Of a DNA stretch of 64,000 bases, positions 60,980-64,000 are shown in pieces. The stretch is taken from positions 868,001 through 932,000 of the forward strand of contig CAWAJR010000005.1 of the NCBI GenBank assembly GCA_963782465.1, written 5' to 3'. The notes under the pieces are model-generated. The model had not been told where the DNA came from. It did not search any database and worked only from the letters and a program-made list of their open reading frames with translations. The first letter of the stretch is position 1. Each line of letters opens with the position of its first letter. The stretch comes from JAODBJ01 sp963782465 (GTDB taxonomy: Bacteria > Actinomycetota > Acidimicrobiia > IMCC26256 > PALSA-610). A program made the position numbers and the translations under genes.

Positions 60980-62333
60980 TGATGGTCGCGGCGCAGGCTG
61001 TGACGGGCGCCGATCGCGGTGCCGAGCCCGACGACGGCCATGACCGGCAGCGGCCACGCGTAGCTGCCCGTCGCGGCGAGCACGCTGCCGAGCACCGCGA
61101 TCCCGGCGGCGCCCGCGGCTTCGACGAGGGTTTCGTTCACGCCGGCGGCCGACCCGGCCCGTTCCGGCGATGCCGACGACATGATGAGTTCCACGCACGA
61201 CGCGGCGGCGGTGCCGACGCCGCCACCGATCAGGAACCCGGATGCGGCGACCGCGAACAGGTTGCCGGCCACGACCGCGAGCGCGCCGGTGATGCCGCCC
61301 AGCGCGAGGAGGCTCAGCCCGGCGGCGACGACGGTTCCGTGGCCGTGGCGCGCGACGAGGCGCGGGTTGGCGAACGCGAGCACCATCGACGCGAACGCGT
61401 TCGGCACGAAATAGAGGCCGGCCTCCAACGCGCTGCGATGTTGCGGGATCTGGATCCATTGCGTCAGCACGAACTGCGAGCCGAACGCACCGAAGAACAA
61501 CGCGAACACCGATGTCGCGCCCCAACGCAGGCGTGGGTCACGAGCGGCGGCCGGTTCGATCAGGGCCCGTCGCTGCCCGTTTCGTTGCGGACGAACGCGA
61601 CGAAGAACACGACCGCCAGTACCGCCGAGACGAGCACGATGGGGGAAAGCCATCCCACCTGCGGGCCTTCGATGATCGCGACGATCGCGGCGGTGAGCGC
61701 GCCCCACCACCGCACCGCGCTCCCGCGGTCGACGACCGGTGAGGTCGGGTCACTCGATTGCGGGACCCAGAAGGCGGCCGCGATCAGGGCGATGATGCTC
61801 ACGGGCGCGTTGACGAGGAACACTGAACCCCACCAGAAGTGGGCGAGCAGCAGGCCGCCGACGACGGGGCCGGCGCCGCTCGCGAAGCCCGCGACGCCGG
61901 TCCAGATCGCGAGGGCGCGCCCGCGATCGGCCGGCGCGAACACGTTGCTCAACACCGAAAGCGACGCCGGCATCGCGCAGGCGCCACCGACACCCATCAC
62001 ACCTCGCGCCACCGCGAGCATCGCCGACGAGGTCGCGAGCGCGGCGACGGTTGACGAGATACCGAAGATCGCCAGCCCCGCCATCAGCAGGCTCTTGCGG
62101 CCCCGGCGATCGCCCATCACCGCGAGGGGCAGCAGCAGGCCGGCGAGCACGAGGCTGTACGACGTCCCGATCCACTGCAGCGCCGTCTCGTCGGCGTGCA
62201 GTTCGTGACTGATGCTCGGCAGCGCCACCGCGAGGATGGTGTTGTCGATCACGACCATGGTGAGCGACAGGCACAAGACGACGAGCGCGAGCCAGCGTTT
62301 CGGGTGCCCGGCCTGCTGGGTTGCGTCAGTCAC
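60937..62333 (-). pseudogene. MFS transporter (DHA2, 14-helix type), one frameshift
   Basis: Repaired, about 465 residues. Frame one covers the first ~8 helices, with motif A GDRRGRKS and the DHA2 motif DNTILAVALPSI, and ends at NETGSDGP; the second frame continues LIEPAAARDPRLRWGATS and the remaining helices. Adding one C at the GGGCCC tract near 61563-61568 rejoins them. It should export a small, probably toxic or amphipathic, molecule. Start is GTG 62333. It sits between two Rieske-deaminase pairs. Confidence 0.88.
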
Positions 62334-62352
62334 GAACTGGTGAAGCTACGGC

Positions 62353-63390
62353 TCAGGGGGTGGCCGCGTCGACGAAATCGCGCAGGATGCGCCGGAGCTC
62401 CACGGTCGGGCGGTCGGCGCGGACGTGCACCTCGGTGGTGAGGTCGAGCGGCAAGCGGCAGTCGACGAAACGCTCCTGCAGAGCGAGGTCCTCGTCGAGG
62501 ATCTTGTTCTCGAACGCGACCGCTTCGGCGAGACGGTGGGCGTCGCCGCCGAGGTCGTTGCGGTGCAAGGTCGTGTAGATGCGGCAGCTGCGGGCATCGA
62601 CCGGCTGCACGGAGAACTCGAGGACGTTGACCCCGCCCGCCTCTTCGTACTCGATCCGCAGCAGCACGTTGAACGGTGCGTGGTACTCGTAGGTGAGCCG
62701 GCGGTGCTGCATCAACGGGCGTTCGCCGCTCGCGACGCCGGGATCCTCGTGGTTCGGGAACAGGTGCGCGCTGCGCACGGTCATGGTGAGCCCGTCGCGT
62801 TCGATGTCGAAATCGTCGAATACGGCCGCGTCGGGGGTGCCGATCGTCGCCGCGTGCACGAAGGGGAAATGGGCCATGTCGAGGAAGTTGTCGATCATGA
62901 GCCCGGCACCGACGCGCGCTTCGATCACCGGGAGCGCACCGTGCACGAAGGTCGGATCGCGTGACTCGGGCACGTCGATGATCGGCGAGAGCGGGGTGTC
63001 GGGCGCGAGGAAGACGAGCCCGCTCGCTTCGCACACCCCCGCGGGCGTCGACGCGCGCGCCCGCGGCGGGACGCGGTCGCTCACCGCGAGGGCGGGGATC
63101 TCGGTGCAACTGCCGTCGCTCGTGAAGCACCATCCGTGGTAGCCGCACCGCAGCGCCGTCCCGTCGACCCAACCGGCCGACAGCGGCGCGAGCCGGTGCG
63201 GGCACCGGTCGACGAAGGCGCTCAACCTGGCGCCGCCGTGGCCGTCGGGGAGGCGGACGAGTACCCAGTCTTCGTCGAGGAGCCGCACTGCGACGGGGGC
63301 GTTGCCGACGTCGGCGCCGCGCGCGACGGCGTGCCAGCCGCGCCGGAGGCTCGGGTCGCAATTGCCGAGCATGCTCGCGGTGTCGCTCAT
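62353..63390 (-). CDS. Rieske oxygenase, alpha subunit (copy 3)
   Basis: 345 residues. RRGWHAVARG near 17-26, Rieske CPHRLAPLSAG...CGYHGWCF and iron motif DNFLDMAHFPFVH. ATG 63390 overlaps the stop of the upstream deaminase gene (ATGA), so the pair is coupled. Sequence is closer to copy 2 than to copy 1. Likely removes an alkyl substituent from the deaminase-linked substrate. Confidence 0.9.
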   Translation of the reverse strand: MSDTASMLGNCDPSLRRGWHAVARGADVGNAPVAVRLLDEDWVLVRLPDGHGGARLSAFVDRCPHRLAPLSAGWVDGTALRCGYHGWCFTSDGSCTEIPALAVSDRVPPRARASTPAGVCEASGLVFLAPDTPLSPIIDVPESRDPTFVHGALPVIEARVGAGLMIDNFLDMAHFPFVHAATIGTPDAAVFDDFDIERDGLTMTVRSAHLFPNHEDPGVASGERPLMQHRRLTYEYHAPFNVLLRIEYEEAGGVNVLEFSVQPVDARSCRIYTTLHRNDLGGDAHRLAEAVAFENKILDEDLALQERFVDCRLPLDLTTEVHVRADRPTVELRRILRDFVDAATP

Positions 63391-64000
63391 CCCGCCGGCT
63401 CCAGTTCGGCGTCGAGCGCGGCGATCTCGACCTCGAAGGCGTTGCGCATCGCCGCCTTGTCGGTGTCGTCGAGCCAGGTTGCGTCCACCCCGTTGAGCAC
63501 GAGCTCCTTCGCGACCGCGGGGTCGTAGTGGTTCTGGCCGACGAAGTCGACGTACTCCTTGCCGATGTCGGTGTGGAACATCGTCGGGTCGTCGGAGTTG
63601 AGGTGCAGGCGCAGGCCTTCCTTCATCATCTGGTTGATCGGGTGGGTGGTGAGGTCGGGCCATCCGTACACCACTGCGGTCGACGTCGGGCAGCAGGTGA
63701 AGTGGATGCCTTCGTCGCGGCAGCGCGCGACCACCGACGCGTCCTCGAGGATGTGGTAGCCGTGGTCGATGCGCTCGCACCCGAGCACGTCGAGGCACGT
63801 GGTGATGTTCACCGGTGGCCCGTCTTCGCACGCGTGGCTCGTCCGGCGTAACCCGGCCTGCCCCGCGAGGAGGAACGCGTCGGTGAACTTCTCCGGCGGG
63901 TCGGGTGCCTCGGCTGCGTCCATACCCAGGCCGATGAGTTCGGGCCTCCGATTGGCGATCACGTCTTCGACCATCTGGCGCGCCACCTCCGGCGGGTCCT
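63387..64000 (-). CDS. Adenosine/adenine deaminase-family protein (2), C-terminal part
   Basis: The last 204 residues are in the window; the N-terminal metal His motif is off the edge. The usual HAGE reads HACEDGPP, while RIDHG and the Asp pair in LNSDDP are normal. Gly to Cys next to the catalytic Glu could alter activity or be tolerated. The frame continues upstream of GTG 63986 (DPPE), so that is not the start. Coupled to Rieske copy 3. Confidence 0.88.
   Translation of the reverse strand, partial: DPPEVARQMVEDVIANRRPELIGLGMDAAEAPDPPEKFTDAFLLAGQAGLRRTSHACEDGPPVNITTCLDVLGCERIDHGYHILEDASVVARCRDEGIHFTCCPTSTAVVYGWPDLTTHPINQMMKEGLRLHLNSDDPTMFHTDIGKEYVDFVGQNHYDPAVAKELVLNGVDATWLDDTDKAAMRNAFEVEIAALDAELEPAG

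Overview
High-GC actinobacterial chromosome segment. Evidence: the gene set fhaA-fhaB-pstP-rodA-pbpA-Ser/Thr kinase next to a tRNA-Leu, an F420-type (DDN) nitroreductase-like protein, many GTG/TTG starts, GTGA/ATGA four-base gene overlaps, and many starts that look leaderless. Acidimicrobiia or a relative would fit, but the class cannot be fixed from this window. No transposase, integrase, phage gene, CRISPR array or origin was seen, and no stretch over 300 bp lacks a gene.

Layout. 1-5600 (minus): cell-wall/division signalling operon (two FHA proteins, PP2C phosphatase, RodA/FtsW, class B PBP, kinase cut by the window edge). 5680-20250: tRNA-Leu(CAG), cupin, enoyl-CoA hydratase, cytochrome P450, methyltransferase, ApbE plus ferric-reductase-like membrane protein, a secreted Cys-repeat protein, pyrE, a phosphotransferase/acyl-CoA synthetase pair, zinc alcohol dehydrogenase, beta-carbonic anhydrase, pheA-serS, a soluble chemoreceptor and tRNA-Ser(UGA). 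20250-32700: PhyH oxygenase, YjbR protein, an ECF sigma gene with a frameshift, HtpX, a TetR-controlled divergent locus with a striking operator, a MarR locus with two ABC systems.

32787-64000 is a nitrogen-heterocycle (purine/hydantoin type) catabolic island: adenine deaminase; two complete three-subunit xanthine-dehydrogenase-type molybdenum hydroxylases; hydantoinase; allantoate/N-carbamoyl-amino-acid amidohydrolase; N-carbamoyl hydrolase; four further amidohydrolases; three Rieske oxygenases, each directly paired with a deaminase-type hydrolase (one AtzA/8-oxoguanine-deaminase-like, two adenosine-deaminase-like); two Fe(II)/2-oxoglutarate oxygenases; an NMT1-type ABC importer; and an MFS exporter. 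A 17-bp palindrome, TTCAACANNNTGTTGAA, recurs at four promoters of the island, and two of these have identical operator-to-ATG spacing, so the island looks like one regulon. An HTH_22 (YheO/DauR-like) protein inside it is the best candidate regulator. Inferred logic: import of an N-substituted heterocycle, oxidative removal of substituents (Rieske, Fe/2OG), deamination, ring hydroxylation, ring opening and decarbamoylation. The substrate is unknown.

Quality note: four otherwise intact genes (ECF sigma, an ABC exporter subunit, an amidohydrolase, the MFS exporter) each carry one single-base frameshift in a G/C-rich tract. Sequencing or assembly indels are as likely as real gene decay.
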